This document shows, piece after piece, positions 45,345-57,024 of a stretch of 64,000 nucleotides of DNA (its first letter is position 1; each line of letters starts with the position of its first letter). The stretch covers positions 24,044-88,043 of the forward strand of contig JAAEAF010014945.1 of the NCBI GenBank assembly GCA_011037195.1. The letters are read 5' to 3'. The DNA comes from Triatoma infestans (taxonomy: Eukaryota; Arthropoda; Insecta; Hemiptera; Reduviidae). The notes beneath the pieces were generated by a model. It saw only the letters and a program-made list of their open reading frames with translations. It was not told the origin of the DNA and did not search any database. The position numbers and the translations under genes were made by a program.

Positions 45345-45547
45345 TTTTCACTAGCCTCTTCTAGCCAGGGTAAATAAAGTACTTAAGATAGATTGTAGTT
45401 CCAAAACACCAATATCCATGCCTTTTTTATAGACGCTTCCAAATTATTGACAAACAACAACTACATTTCTTAGTTTCGTGATGAGAAACGAGGAAATTAA
45501 GTATTATAAATTTTAGCATCTTTAGACTATAGCATGTCTTTTTTACT

Positions 45548-46582
45548 TTCTCTTACTCCTAGTAAGAGGTAGTATTGTAATCGTGTCAAATTTTCGATAT
45601 CGAGTTTTCACTGGAAATATCCGTTTTGAGGTCCCCTGAGTCCAAAAAAGTGGTTTTTTAGCGAATGGTCTCTGTGTGTGTGTGGTGTGTTGGGCTGTTT
45701 GTGTGTGTGTGTGTGTGTGTCTGTGTGTGTGTGTGGTGTGTGTGTATGTATGTATTGAACAGCATAGCTCAAAAACGAAAAATCGAGAAAGTTGAAATTT
45801 GATATTCCCTTTAGAGGTCACCATGGTATCTGACTGTACGTTATCTGTCAAATCCTTACCGGAAGTACCACTTTACTAGTTGTTTTTTTTTACGTTTTTT
45901 TTTTTTGCAATTTTCTCAAAAATGGCTCCGAAGATTTTCTTTAAACTTGGTATATCAACTACACATACAAAGAGCTACAACTTTTATTTGAAACATTTCT
46001 CCAGGAAAATTCATTTAAGGGCACTTCTGGGGGAGGGGTGGGGTTAGGTTTCATCTTAACTGCTGTTTCAGTATATTAGACAATTCTGTCATCTAAATAA
46101 TGTTAATTAGAATTAAATATGTTGTTGAAATTCCGAGTTTGAAAAAAATAGATAACCGGAAGTGCGTTTTTACTGAAATATAATTTTCAGTTTTCTGGTA
46201 TTTTCTCGAAAATGGCTCCAACGATTTTCTTTAAACCAGCGTTGTTAACTATACATATAAAGAGCTACAACTTTTATTTGAAACTTTTCCCCTGATAAAT
46301 TCATTTAAGGGGACTTTTGGGGGAGGGGGGTTATGTTTTTCTTTAAAATGCTATCACAGTTGATTATACAATTCTGTCATCCAAATTGAAATAACTAGAA
46401 ATTAATATATGACCCAAATTCCGAGTTTCAAGGAAATTAGTAAACCGGACAGTTTTACTGGACAGTGTTTTCACTTTTCGACGAATTTCATTAAATTTGG
46501 TACACTAACTATAAAATTTGTCAATTATAATTTTGAGTACTGGAGTAAGAGAAAGTTGTGTGAGTGTTTCACACCAGATTTT
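45548..46582 (+). repeat. RepX copy 3
   Basis: Begins CTCTTACTCCTAGTAAGAGG; long impure (GT)n at 45665-45755; modules at about 45858-46157 and 46158-46446; ends AGTAAGAGAAAGTTGTGTGA, hairpin GTGTGAGTGTTTCACAC, then CAGATTTTTT. The 102-residue minus-strand frame over the GT run is an artefact. Confidence 0.7.
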
Positions 46583-48524
46583 TTTGTCATAGATTTTAAG
46601 CAGTGAAATCAAGATCCAGCAGCGTTACTGTCAACTAAAATTTCAGGAACATCCTGAAAAATAATATAGTGGCCCATAACCACCGACATTATGTCATTAG
46701 GCAAAATTTATTCGTTATAATTTATGTTAATTGTATTAAATTTGTTGATTAACGTAATATTTGATAGTTTTTTTAACCCACTATTTACATTGTTCTCACG
46801 TAAATTATAGTTTTTTTTACAAAATTTTACTAATATTTTTAGAAATAACTTAAATATATATTTAACAGAAACTACAAATTAAACTTCAATAAATAATGTA
46901 ATCATGTTATCAAAGTTTATAGTTTTATTAATCGCGTAATTTTATAACCATTTTTCGAATAATAAACTACTCACGTTTCATTGAATTGAAAAGAATTTCA
47001 ACTATCCTGGTCTTTTATGGCAATGCTGCCAGACGACCTCTAGCAGCCCAATATATTCTTGACATCTTCGTCCAGCATTTGTTGCAACTATTAAAAACTG
47101 GAAGTAAATATACATATATTGCACGATAAAAATATAATCGATGTTTTCTAAAACAAGGGAAAGATTATTCTTTCATAAAGGTTAAGGAAGTCAGTTTAAT
47201 TTTACAATAATATTATATTTTCTAAAATTTTCTACAATGTTACATTCAATTTTAAGAAATAATATTTTACTTTAACATTATTAATATTTCTCCCAATTTT
47301 ATACAAATCTTTGTGTCATTGAAAGGAAACAAATTGTAATTATATGTGGAGAATAAAGTATCTATTTTACTCACTAGAGATTAAAAGCACATTTTATTCA
47401 TGATTGAGTAAATAATAGAAACATTATTATACTGTTGCAGGAAAGGCTTAAAAAAAAATAAATATATACCAATAAACAGGATAACTACAATAAAGTAATA
47501 AAACTACAAGAGTAATAAAAGATCGGCTAGTGATTGTAAAACTGAAGTTGTTAGTGAATGTTATGGAAGTTTACATAAGTAGCAAATATTGCCGTATTGC
47601 TCTCGCTTGTTTTGTTTGTTACAATCTGCGTCCATACTCAAGGAGAGAGAGTAAGGCTGGGGCTAGAGATGGTAAGTCATCTAAGTCGCCTGTTATCCAC
47701 TCTCGCTCTTCCTCTTGAACATTACAACTCCATCTTATGAATTATGACCACTTTGCCTTGGGCATAAATACAACCTTGTGCTTGTGTAACACTCACATAG
47801 ACTGACAAAGAATGAAAAAGGAATACTGAAAGCCGAAGGAAACTTTATACAACATAGAGAAACTAACTATTCCATCATTGTGTCGGTCTACAAGAGCACA
47901 CTTGGCTCTGTTGTGATAATAAATACATTATTTCTATAGTTCCGTCTGTTTTGAAAAGTGCATGATGAACTTCTCAGTTCCTTTATGGTCCATTTTATGT
48001 TTTCTTGATAAAAATTTCCATTTTTTTTCCCCCATTGATCTTTTGATCTAATACCGCGTGTACATCTTATATAAACTTACATACGCACATTTATTTACAC
48101 ACACAACCAAAGGAATGAGCAACAACTAGCCACTACGGTAATTATAGATAGCGAGGTCTTCTATCTCACTTATTCTAAGTGAACACAGGCCTACAAACTG
48201 GATATAACGGTATCTGAAAGCCGTTAAACAGTACGCTACTATTTAAATTACGTTAAGTAAGAAACATTTAACTAAATATTATTACTAATAAGTTTATCAT
48301 AACTTTATATAATATTAATGTGTTTATATAAATATAAATTAACTATTATTTCACACAATATTTTAATAATCAAATTAAATTATTAATTACATAAACTCAT
48401 TTTTATATTTTTGTATTTTATATTTTTGTATTGTAATATTTCGTTACTAAAGTCGTCAAATCGATTTTCTTCCCTCGTATTTAAATTCTGAATGTATTGT
48501 TATTGTCCACTTACTTTTATTAAA
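46583..48524. other. AT-rich intergenic DNA, nothing certain
   Basis: A patch at about 47640-47935 is more balanced in composition and includes GGGCATAAATACAACC, a TATA-like context that could be part of another LTR or a promoter. No second copy, so left unassigned. Confidence 0.35.
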
Positions 48525-48681
48525 GTTAGAGAAAACGTTGCAATCGTGTCAAGTTTTCGAAATTGAATGATTTCCGAAAACACGATTTTATTAGTTTTCC
48601 TTCACTGGTTCACGATATTCTCGAAGATTGCAACAAGTTGTTTTAAAACCTGCTATTCTAGATGTAGATTTTTGTAGGAGA
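48525..48681 (+). repeat. RepX fragment, degenerate
   Basis: AGAAAACGTTGCAATCGTGT, CAAGTTTTCG and CGATATTCTCGAAGATTG parallel the start and first module of RepX. Truncated by the SINE that follows. Confidence 0.4.
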
Positions 48682-48906
48682 TTATCGCACTGCGACCTGA
48701 AAGATCTATTATGCCCAACCCGGAGCCTTCTCAGTGCACTGCCGGCCTCTCCAAGCAGTGTTCTCTAGCTACAGACAACACTGCTCATCACCGTACAAAG
48801 TTGTAGAGGCTCCTAGGAAGAGAAAATCTAAGGGCAGCATGCTGGATTTGAACCCAGGACCTCCGCGTTGCTAGTCCAGCATGCTACCACTGAGCTAATC
48901 CCTTCC
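48682..48906 (-). mobile_element. SINE-1 copy
   Basis: Minus strand: head GGGATTAGCTCAGTGGTAGC, B box GGGTTCAAATCCAGC, body TTTTCTCTTCCTAGGAGCCT and the end CTTTCAGGTCGCAGTGCGAT. It lacks the 5' module, so it is a shorter form than 41652 and 8012. The open frame beginning at 48868 is chance. Confidence 0.7.
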
Positions 48907-49539
48907 TTGACGTGGTATACTAACTGCATAGTTGATTATTTAGAAATTTTATTGATATTATGCATACTTTTTTTTAATTTATTGTATTTTTTTTTTATTA
49001 TTAATATTTACAATTGTATATGCAATAAAATAAGCAGAAATGATGATATGGATATAAAGACATATTTGCAACTTAGTGGGGGGTATTATTTAGTAATTAT
49101 CTCCTCATAATGTTAATGAAGTAGTCTGTTAATTGTTAAGTAAGTTTCGCGGCCATTGGCATGGCATGGAAGAGCAGCCTGGAATAAGGGAAAAGATCAA
49201 CTGTATGAGGAGAGGGAGAGATTCATGAATTTCTTTTGAAATGGGTAAATTCTGTGATAAAGTGGGCTTTTAGATCATTATATAGTTTGGAGCTTTGTTG
49301 TTTAATGAAAGTTTGGAATGTTTCTCTTATAGGCTAAAAAGAAATCTTTATCGAGCGTTAAGCTCTTATCATTTTAGTCCCATATATGGGTTTCTTGGGA
49401 GTCTATTGTCCACATATAATGCCTCGGCACTGTTTCAATAAGTTCCTCGATTAAGTATGATCGTTATATTTTTTTATTTTCATTAATTTTAACTTTCTAC
49501 TGATTACACCATATGTCTACATTACTTTTAATGATCCTA
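48907..49539. other. AT-rich intergenic DNA, nothing recognised
   Basis: The region just upstream of 49540 may be the downstream continuation of the LINE remnant there; no motif is clear. Confidence 0.35.
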
Positions 49540-49790
49540 TCTGTTATGGATGACGGTTTAAGGTTGTCGATCGGAAGAAAGGAAAGCTGTGACACCTGCA
49601 AATGAGGCAGATTGTGGAGTGTGTGCTGTGTAAAGGTGTATAGTAGAGGTCCTAGAATACTTCCTTACAATAACCCAATCCTCGTGAGGAATTTGGGGAA
49701 GAACTTGGAGCTCTGTCTGCCCTAGAAATATCGCTTAGAAATGTAGGATTTTTTTTAGAATTAGATAAAATGTAGAGGGAAGGATTTCCT
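49540..49790 (-). pseudogene. Possible non-LTR RT fragment
   Basis: Minus strand reads SILGPLLYTFTQHTLHNLPH, which fits the SVLGPLLF block around RT motif B, preceded by SSSPNSSRGLGY in another frame. Heavily decayed and no YxDD, so the call is tentative. Confidence 0.4.
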
Positions 49791-50734
49791 TGAGCTTGAA
49801 GAGAAAAACCTAGACATCAAACCGATCAAATGACTGGACAATCGAGAAAGACCGCCAGAAACAATAATTCCCTCACTAAAGACTGCAGGATATGGTGTCT
49901 ACAATGTGATACACCTATGAATGGTTTATGAGTGACTTCTACAACCGAACTACTGGATGGGTGGAAAAGTAGTTTGACTATTTTGGGTAGAAAAGTAAGA
50001 AACTTATCGGTCTGTAGGAGTAAGATAAATGTTGAAGCTTCTTTGGTGTTTTGGATTTATGATTATGATTGTAACTTACTTTCCAGAGTAAGAGGATATA
50101 GTAGTGCGCTTTTCAATTATAAAAGGAAGTTGGGAATAATTGTGCTTTTTTTTTTAGGTTTAATAAGCTTAATAGTCTGGGTAAGATCAAGCCGGGAGAC
50201 GTTTTGGGAAATAGTTGCTTTATGGCATTAGGAACTTCGAATAAAGTAAAGCTTATATATAAAAAAAAAAAAAAAAAGTGTTCAATGTATTTCCTATATT
50301 TGAAGCTACTCATTAAATCAGATTCTTCCGCGTTCCTAGTTTTTTGGGAAGTCTATTTCTAGCGAGACAGCTTTCTTGTCTAGTTTACGTTACGCGCTAC
50401 AATGAAATAAAAATAAAAAATAAAAAAAATCTGTTACGCAACACTTTTTCTTATGGTTTCAAACTTGGAATTATTACTAAAACTTTAGTTTTCCTTAACA
50501 TAACAGTTAATTTGGGTTGGATAGTGGAGAATATTTTTTTCTTATTGGTAATTTGATTAATTATATACTATAGGAGATATCTGTATTTAACTAAATGTAG
50601 ACTACAAACCGGTGCTTACTAATATGATGCCCAGAATCCCAAATAATAAGATCAACTATCCCGGGAAAAATGTTACAAATCAAAGTGATAGGCATTTATT
50701 TATTATGTGTGTAGATAGGTATAAGAGAAATTTA
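49791..50734. other. AT-rich DNA, possibly more LINE remnant
   Basis: Open frames at 49932-50231 and 50344-50556 show no domain. A run of A lies at 50261-50277. Confidence 0.35.
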
Positions 50735-50848
50735 AAGAAAATCAATGTAAATCTGTGTTATCACATTGTTTATCAAAGACATCCTGATGATGGGCAAACC
50801 TTCAAAATCGATCAATGATCAAAAAATGAAGCAGACTATCACGGGGGG
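50735..50848 (+). repeat. Hammerhead-type element copy D, degenerate
   Basis: Diverged single arm. At 50779-50818 it has ATCCTGATGATGGGCAAACC and AAAATCGATCAATGATC: the core box reads CTGATGA, but the GAAA box is changed and stem II is lost. AAAATGAAGCAGACTATCAC matches the arm end. Confidence 0.5.
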
Positions 50849-50879
50849 AAAAAAAATCAAAGGAAATCAGTGAAGTATT

Positions 50880-51075
50880 GTCGAGAAAATCACAAAAAAA
50901 AAACTGAAAAAAAAGAAAGAAAAGAAATTAAAAGTCACATTTTCCGGTCAAAACCGGAAGTGTTGTCAAATGTAGTGGTGAACAGAATCATGGAATGTAA
51001 AGTTTGAACTGCCTGCGATTAACTTGACTCGAGTTTTTTTGTCCACAATACACAGACCAATCCTTAAGAACATTT
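50880..51075 (-). repeat. RepX fragment, degenerate
   Basis: Minus strand includes ACTTCCGGTTTTGACCGGAA and TGATTTTCTCGA. Only a rough match to RepX. Confidence 0.35.
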
Positions 51076-52072
51076 TTTTTTTCAAGACGCATCTAAAACT
51101 TAATTATCCACATACATCCTTGAGATCTCAATTTGACCTAATCAAAAACTTTTTCTCTTACGGCCGTAATAGAAATGAAAGAAGCGTGTAATTAATGTTT
51201 TTTTTTTTTTTTGTTTTTTTTTTATAACTTTTCAATTTAGAATAAAATACCTTTAAATTATTATTATTTTTTTTTTTTTAAATAAAATTAACTGAAAAAA
51301 AATCAAAAACTAAAATAATATGAAGTAAAAATAACTAAAGTAAAAAATATAAAATGACACATCTGGAGAAATCTAAATTGTTAAATTGATCATTGCGTCT
51401 ATTTAAAAACAGAGAAAAAAAAAATATCAATTTTAATTGCTAAAAATAGATATATTAATTAAATTGTTCTATTTTAGTTTTTGTCATTTTAGTTTGCGTC
51501 ATAATAATTTATTACTGCATTATTTCAAGTAATATAAATATATATATTTAAAAAAAAAATGAATAACAAAAAATAATATATTTAAAAATATTATTTATAG
51601 ATGTTGCCGACATTACTACTGGGGCAGAGAACCTAAAAAGTATCATGGCAGCTGGCGCATTACTATGGCGGGCAAGACACTGCTTTCACGCCGCCTTCCT
51701 ATACCCGCCTTTTACCTGCGTCTACTCTTCATATACAATGAGTTAGTATTTTTATATCTTGTTTTGAAGTTTTTATTAAATACGGTAGTGATTGTTGATT
51801 TTATTATATAAATAATGACTAATTTAATTAAATACTTATATAATAATTAATATAATTAAAAAAAAAAAACTGGTAAGAAATAAATTTTATAAAATATAAT
51901 AATATCTTGATTGAGATAAACATCACAAACAAGTTTCTTTTATTGATCTAATTAATTAAATCAACTTTCTCAGAAATTAAAAATTTCGATATATATATAA
52001 AACATACTCGTATTTCCCTTTATTTAATGTATGGCTATAAAAATAATATAATAATAACAATAAACATAGAGA
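51076..52072. other. AT-rich intergenic DNA
   Basis: Long T and A runs (51199-51222, 51260-51280). A GC-richer patch at 51600-51730 (CTGGGGCAGAGAACC, CATGGCAGCTGGCGC) is unidentified. Confidence 0.4.
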
Positions 52073-52297
52073 AGGGAATAGCTAAGTGGTTAGCATACTG
52101 GACTATCACGCGGAGAAACCGGGTACGAGTCCAGCTGTGTTAACCTTACATTTTTTCTTCCTAGGAGCCACTACAGCTCACTGTCCGGTGATGGACAGTG
52201 TTGTCTGCAACGAGAGAACACTATCCGGAAGCCGTCAGTGCACTGAGAAGGCTCTGGGCGCCAATAACGATAGATGTTGATGCGCCTTAAATATACA
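52073..52297 (+). mobile_element. SINE-2 copy, near-complete
   Basis: Head GGGAATAGCTAAGTGGTTAG, B box GGGTACGAGTCCAGC, body TTTTTCTTCCTAGGAGCCAC, then GGGCGCCAATAACGATAGAT and the end GTTGATGCGCCTTAAAT. Best full SINE-2 copy in the window. Confidence 0.7.
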
Positions 52298-52499
52298 TAA
52301 AAAATAATAATAATAAAGCGATACTGAAATCAGTTGCCGATCGGTCTCACTGATATTCCTTAAAATCTAGACCAATTTTCCAAAATTTAGTTACCTATCA
52401 TCAAATATTTACTTTCCACCCGAAAGAATAAGTTTGTAATTAGAATACCTCCCAACTATTATAAGTAGTATATTAAAAGTAATAATAATAATAATATAA

Positions 52500-52766
52500 T
52501 TGTTGTGGTGGTTGGTTCCGCAGAGCTGGAAAGCATCAGAGATATTTTCCGTGGTAGCCCGCTTAATTTTGTGGTCATCGACCGGTTTCGGGCGTTCGCC
52601 TATCTTCAATATGCGTTTTTACACTCTAAGAGTGTGTAAACTAAATTTGCTCGGTGCAAGTCTGTATTGTCACACTGTCTAAATAAGTATCCTGAAAATG
52701 GGCGAACGCCCGAAACCGATTTTGTTGATCACAAAATGAAGCAGGCTACAACGGAAAATGTCTCTG
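52500..52766. mobile_element. Hammerhead-type element copy E, two inverted arms
   Basis: Complete two-arm form of 267 bp. It has the one-sided extension TTGTTGTGGTGGTTGGTTCC, left arm ATCAGAGATATTTTCCGTGG, centre CACTCTAAGAGTGTG, and right arm ending GGAAAATGTCTCTG. Each arm carries a ribozyme-like motif, minus strand at 52576-52613 and plus strand at 52687-52725; both have core changes (TTGAAGA, CTGAAAA). Flanks are ATAATAATATAA and ATAATAATAAAA, an 11/12 repeat, though in low-complexity DNA. Outside these, nothing but an AT-rich spacer. Confidence 0.7.
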
Positions 52767-53165
52767 ATAATAATAAAACTTTATTAGAAACAAGTTAAAA
52801 AAAAAAGAAAAAAAAAAATAGTAAAAATTACAAACAATCAAAATCAAGTGAACCAACAAAATTTTTTTCTCAATTCTTAAGAATATAAACATTGTTTATG
52901 TAAACACTAATAAATTACGGCGGAAAAATATCCTTATCATTTAGATTAACTATAAAGAAAAAAACAAAAAAACAAAAAAAAAATGATATAAACAACAAGA
53001 TTTTAAAAATATTAAAATCTTTTAATAGAAAAATCTTGTTATTGTTTAATTGTAAAATACTGCGAATTATTATTGTTTGTTATTGATACGTAGAATATGA
53101 TCATCTTGTGATTACCTCATTATCACGGATTAAGAAAAGCAATAAATTAATTATAATATTTTTAT
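52767..53165. other. AT-rich DNA, nothing recognised
   Basis: Mostly A-rich. No gene supported. Confidence 0.4.
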
Positions 53166-53167
53166 TT

Positions 53168-53640
53168 TACTCTTATTACTAATAACAGGAAGTATTATGT
53201 GCGATCTTGCCAGATTTTCAAAACCGGAAATACAGTAAACATTGTTTTTAGCGAATGATGTTGTATATGTGTGTGTGGGTTAATAGATATCATAAAAACA
53301 AAAAGTCGTAGGAAGTTCAAGTATGGTATTCCGTTTGGGCACTACCACAGCATAAGACACAAAGATTTCGGACAAAATCCATCAACCGGAAGTATGACTT
53401 TACTGGATTTTTTTTATTTCCTATTTTTCGTGACTTTTCTCAAAAACGGCTCTAAACGATTTTCTTTAAACTTCGTGTACGTACTGTCTACACACATAAA
53501 TACCATGACGTTTATTTGAAAAAATATTTTCCCGGAAAAAACTGATTTTGGGGCAATTCTGGGGGGGGGAGACAGTAGCGTTATACTTTCCTCTAAAGTA
53601 CCACTTCACTATAATATATGGTTTTACCACCCATATAATA
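53168..53640 (+). repeat. RepX copy 4, truncated
   Basis: CTCTTATTACTAATAACAGG AAGTATT-like start, a short GT-run near 53255-53272, CATCAACCGGAAGTATGACT, TTTCTCAAAAACGGCTCTAA and CTTTCCTCTAAAGTACCA. Only one module remains, and the copy is more diverged than those at 17333, 33884 and 45548. Confidence 0.55.
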
Positions 53641-53705
53641 TTAATAAACATTGATGGGAATCATGTTATGAAGAAATTTGGTGAGGTTCGGTCAAGAAAG
53701 AAACA

Positions 53706-54020
53706 TTCAATTATGCCCACCATTTTGTACAGAGTTTCCTATCTTTATCAAGGCCTTTATTAATGTATAGATAGATAGACGTGAAGATGTGGTGAAAGAA
53801 TTTTTGAACCAAAAACATTTGTTAAATCGCAGAAACATAAAAAAGAAAAAAGTTATTAGTTATTTGACTCAAATGAAAGTATACTTTTCTGTAGATGATT
53901 TGAGTCAAGTAACAAATGTGTATATGTTCAAAAATACTTTCTCCACATCTTCACATCTATCTATATATTAAAGCTTTGATAAAGACAGGAAACTCTGTCG
54001 AAACGGTGGGCATAATTGAA
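53706..54020. repeat. Foldback, second type, with GATAAAG...GTCGAAAC motif
   Basis: Inverted arms of about 120 bp: TTCAATTATGCCCACC (53706) mirrors GGTGGGCATAATTGAA (to 54020), and inner blocks TTTGACTCAAATG/GATTTGAGTCAA (about 53863 and 53898) also pair. The right arm contains TTTGATAAAGACAGG and CTGTCGAAACGGTGGGC: a small hairpin followed by GAAAC, laid out like the hammerhead-type motif, but with CUGANGA replaced by TTGATAA. It abuts copy F at 54023. Confidence 0.65.
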
Positions 54021-54022
54021 AG

Positions 54023-54172
54023 TTTCAGAGACATTTTCCGTGGTAGCCCCTGCTTCATTTTGTGGTCATCGACCGGTTTAGGGCGTTCGCCCATCTTCAG
54101 GATGCCTTTCTTCAGACAGTGTGACAACACAGACTTGCACAGAGCAAATTCAGTTTTCACACTCTTATTATT
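54023..54172 (-). mobile_element. Hammerhead-type element copy F, single arm
   Basis: Left-arm-only copy, TTCAGAGACATTTTCCGTGG to CAAATTCAGTTTTCACACTC. The motif on the minus strand (54067-54104) keeps GCATCCTGAAGATGGGCG and ACCGGTCGATG, but the GAAA box is TAAA, which would abolish activity. Adjacent to foldback 53706-54020 upstream and the RLE-type LINE downstream. Confidence 0.65.
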
Positions 54173-54244
54173 ACTATTATTACTAGACACTTTTCACACT
54201 CTTATTTCTTACTCCTCTCTATTCTAGAAACTGTTTTACACAAT

Positions 54245-55290
54245 ACATTCTCCCGACAATGATATACCCGCTACTAACGGTGCCTCTAACAAAGCTGGAA
54301 CCTGCATTGCTGGAAGGTACTGGATACAATTATCCGACGAAGTGTAAAGTCTGTAGTGGGTCTACCGGCAAACACCTTTACAGAGATGCTGCATGCTCCT
54401 CGCAGATACCTAGGCCTCGAAATGCTACGCTGCCACTGGGAGGCTCCTCTCCAACACAGGTCCTTAGCGCAGTAGTTAGCAACAATTGCCGACTCCGTCT
54501 TGCAAGCATGTTTTGATTATAAAGCAGAGGTGACCTAATATGCAAAACGCCTGAATATACACTTGCGGGAGCAAGCCAATTGGTCTAATATTAAGAAAAT
54601 TTGGCAAACTCTACGAGAGGATGCGATTGAAAAATGGAGTAATTATAAGTGGCATGGGATTGGTATCCACCATTTTAAAGATACTCCTAAGGCCAATAAA
54701 TTTATCTGTTACAAGACACTTCCGAATGGACTAATGCCCTTAAAATGAATATTAATTATGCTCCACTGCGTGGTGTACCTGGACTTGGAGGCCAAGTTAA
54801 GGAGATATTAGGCCCCTCTGCCGCAAATGTGGCAGGGAGAACGAAACACCAGCCCATGTGCTGGGTAGTTGCCCTAACAATATGCTCCTAGTTACGCGCC
54901 ACCATCATAACATTAAGCATAGGATAATGGAGCTAATGTCAGAAAAGGGCTATAAGTGCCTTCAGGAAGTTCACGCAAATTGATGAAGAGGGCATCACAA
55001 GGTATGCCAACATCATTGCCTTTCACATGAATACTACGCTGCCAGGTCTTACGTAGCCTGGACCTTAGATCCCACCATCCGATATGAAAGTAATGATATG
55101 GACCAGGATGACAAATTACACCGGGAGAAAGAAAATATTTATAAGAAATATATTGGTTTCTATAAAGAAAAGTTTCTCGAGGAGTACGGTGAAAGGGAAT
55201 TCCATATATGTGGTCAATGGTTTGGGTCGAGAGGTACGATTCCTATTCTTACCCGTAAGTTCTTGACGAGGTCAGGATAGACCTATCTCA
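54245..55290 (+). pseudogene. RLE-type (R2-like) LINE, C-terminal half
   Basis: Multi-frame remnant. In order: LDTIIRRSVKSVVGLPANTF and MLHAPRRYLGLEMLRCHW (segment after RT), NIKKIWQTLREDAIEKWSNY, then the knuckle LCRKCGRENETPAHVLGSC with RHHHNIKHRIM (54819-54930, C-x2-C...H-x4-C), and finally ITRYANIIAF, LDPTIRYESND, KENIYKKYIGFYKEKFLEEY and ICGQWFGSRGTIPILTRKFL. That order (knuckle, then restriction-like endonuclease) is the R2/R4-type C-terminus. At least three frameshifts. There is no 28S rDNA next to it, so this is not a classical R2 insertion site. Confidence 0.75.
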
Positions 55291-56434
55291 TCTAACTACT
55301 CTGGCAGAATCCATACTAGTGGATACTCTATGGACGGTAGCCTTTGGCTAGAATTATTATACTTAACGATTCATGTAGCATTTGAGGATCATTTTTTTTT
55401 TAATCTATATGAACAGCTGATAGTTTTAAAAGTATTTTATTTTGTAAGTTAATGATATGTCCTGCGCAGACTGATCAGAACGCTGTGAGTTCGCAACAAT
55501 ATAGTAGTTGTGAAGCCCCACTTTTAGTTATATAGTGTTGTTTGTATATGCAATTCTTTGTTAAAATACATTTATTCAATTCATCTTGGTAATTAGATAC
55601 TATATATTGACTTTTAGCTAATAATTTACAAACTAGAAAATAATTAATTTATAATAAAAGTAATCTAGTAAAACAATTATGGATATATATTATATTTATA
55701 GAGTATTTAATATAGGTAAGTGTGTCAAGGTATTAAACAAAATAGGAGAAGTTAGTTTATAAGGAAGGTTTTGTTGTTGTGTATAGAATCATTGATGATT
55801 TGATGACAAGTCAGCAGACTTTGAAATTGTCTGACAATAAACAACAGTAGAATTATATGTATGATACGGCTTCTCTGTGTGTATGGCATGGTTTTAGTTT
55901 AAAATGGTTGAGAGGGGGTAAATGTGTGAGAGAGTGTGGTGATAAAGGGGGGGGACAAAGGCAAGTGGGGAAGAAGCAGCGGGAGAGTTATGAGGCGTTG
56001 CCCTGACTCATTCCCCTCATTGATTGTAACTCACCAAGCCGGAGAGCCACCTCACTGCGCATGTCTAACATATACTAACGCACAACCAACATTGCGTACT
56101 ACTTTTTTATTATTATTATTATTATGATTATATTTTAATGTCACTTTTTTTATTATTATTATTATTTCTTTCTACTGGTTAATAATTTAAAAAAAAGAAG
56201 CGAAAGCTTTCAAAATTAATTGGGAAAAATAAGTAGGTGATTTTATCACGACCGCTTACACAAATACTTGTGACAAATTTTTCACTTCAAACAAATGGAA
56301 TTTCTTTTCAAAATTATTTAAAAAAACTGGCGTGAAACACTCACACGACTTTTTTTTTAACTTCAAATTTTGTATATATTTGTTCTGACATAATTATAAT
56401 GGGGTTGGGGGAGGGGACAAGTAAATACCTACTA
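55291..56434. other. AT-rich DNA, nothing recognised
   Basis: A GC-richer patch at 55930-56100 includes a G run and short TA-rich repeats after 56105; unidentified. A short RepX-end-like phrase, GTGAAACACTCACACGACTT, lies at 56333-56352. Confidence 0.4.
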
Positions 56435-56690
56435 ACCTTGGCAAGTAGAGAAGTGATTTTTATTCTAGTCAAGTATAACACAACAATAATCAACTGCATA
56501 TATAGCATTTGAAATTAAACGCCATCAATTCCGTACAATTAATTAATTAATCAATTTTTATTGAACAAAAAAAAAAAAGGTTTAAATAAAAGTAATAGAT
56601 TTTTATATCTGTGCGGCCAATGTCAAAAGATCTCCAATTCAATTTTATTTATACATTATTTTCATAATAGAGAGAGAAACACTTTAATGC
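56435..56690. repeat. Interspersed repeat shared with 11805-12100
   Basis: Shares AAGTAGAGAAGTGATT, TTTGAAATTAAACGCCATCA and AAATAAAAGTAATAG with the copy at 11805. Ends TAGAGAGAGAAACACTT. Confidence 0.4.
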
Positions 56691-56735
56691 AAATATTTGC
56701 AATACAAAGGGTGCTGCCCAAATAGATCGGGTTGC

Positions 56736-56928
56736 TAGCCGATATTGGCCTAATATTAAGAAAATTTGGCAATCTTTACGAGAGGATGCGTTTGAAAAAT
56801 GGAGTAATTATAAGTGGCAAGGGATTGGTATCCACCATTTTAAAGATACTCCTAAGGCCAGTAAATTTATCTGTTACAAGATACTTCTGTATCTTCATTT
56901 TAAGGACTAATGCCCTTAAAATGAATAT
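56736..56928 (+). pseudogene. RLE-type LINE fragment, second copy
   Basis: A near-identical short duplicate of part of the LINE at 54245-55290: WPNIKKIWQSLREDAFEKWS and then YKWQGIGIHHFKDTPKASKF. About 190 bp only. Ends abruptly on both sides. Confidence 0.7.
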
Positions 56929-57024
56929 GAATAATACATTTTTACTTCATAAATTTAATAAACCTAAACTTTTTTATAGTTTTTTTATTTTTTAACAGAA
57001 ATTTTGGTAATAATGGTTAAAATA

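Noticed and set aside
47640..47940. A promoter or LTR around GGGCATAAATACAACC
   Set aside because: No second copy, no paired ends and no coding sequence nearby, so it is left unassigned.
53706..54020. A functional hammerhead in the second foldback
   Set aside because: The CUGANGA core is absent (TTGATAA), so the fold resemblance alone does not support ribozyme activity.
54245..55290. Classical R2 element in 28S rDNA
   Set aside because: No rRNA sequence was seen on either side; only the R2-group layout is supported.
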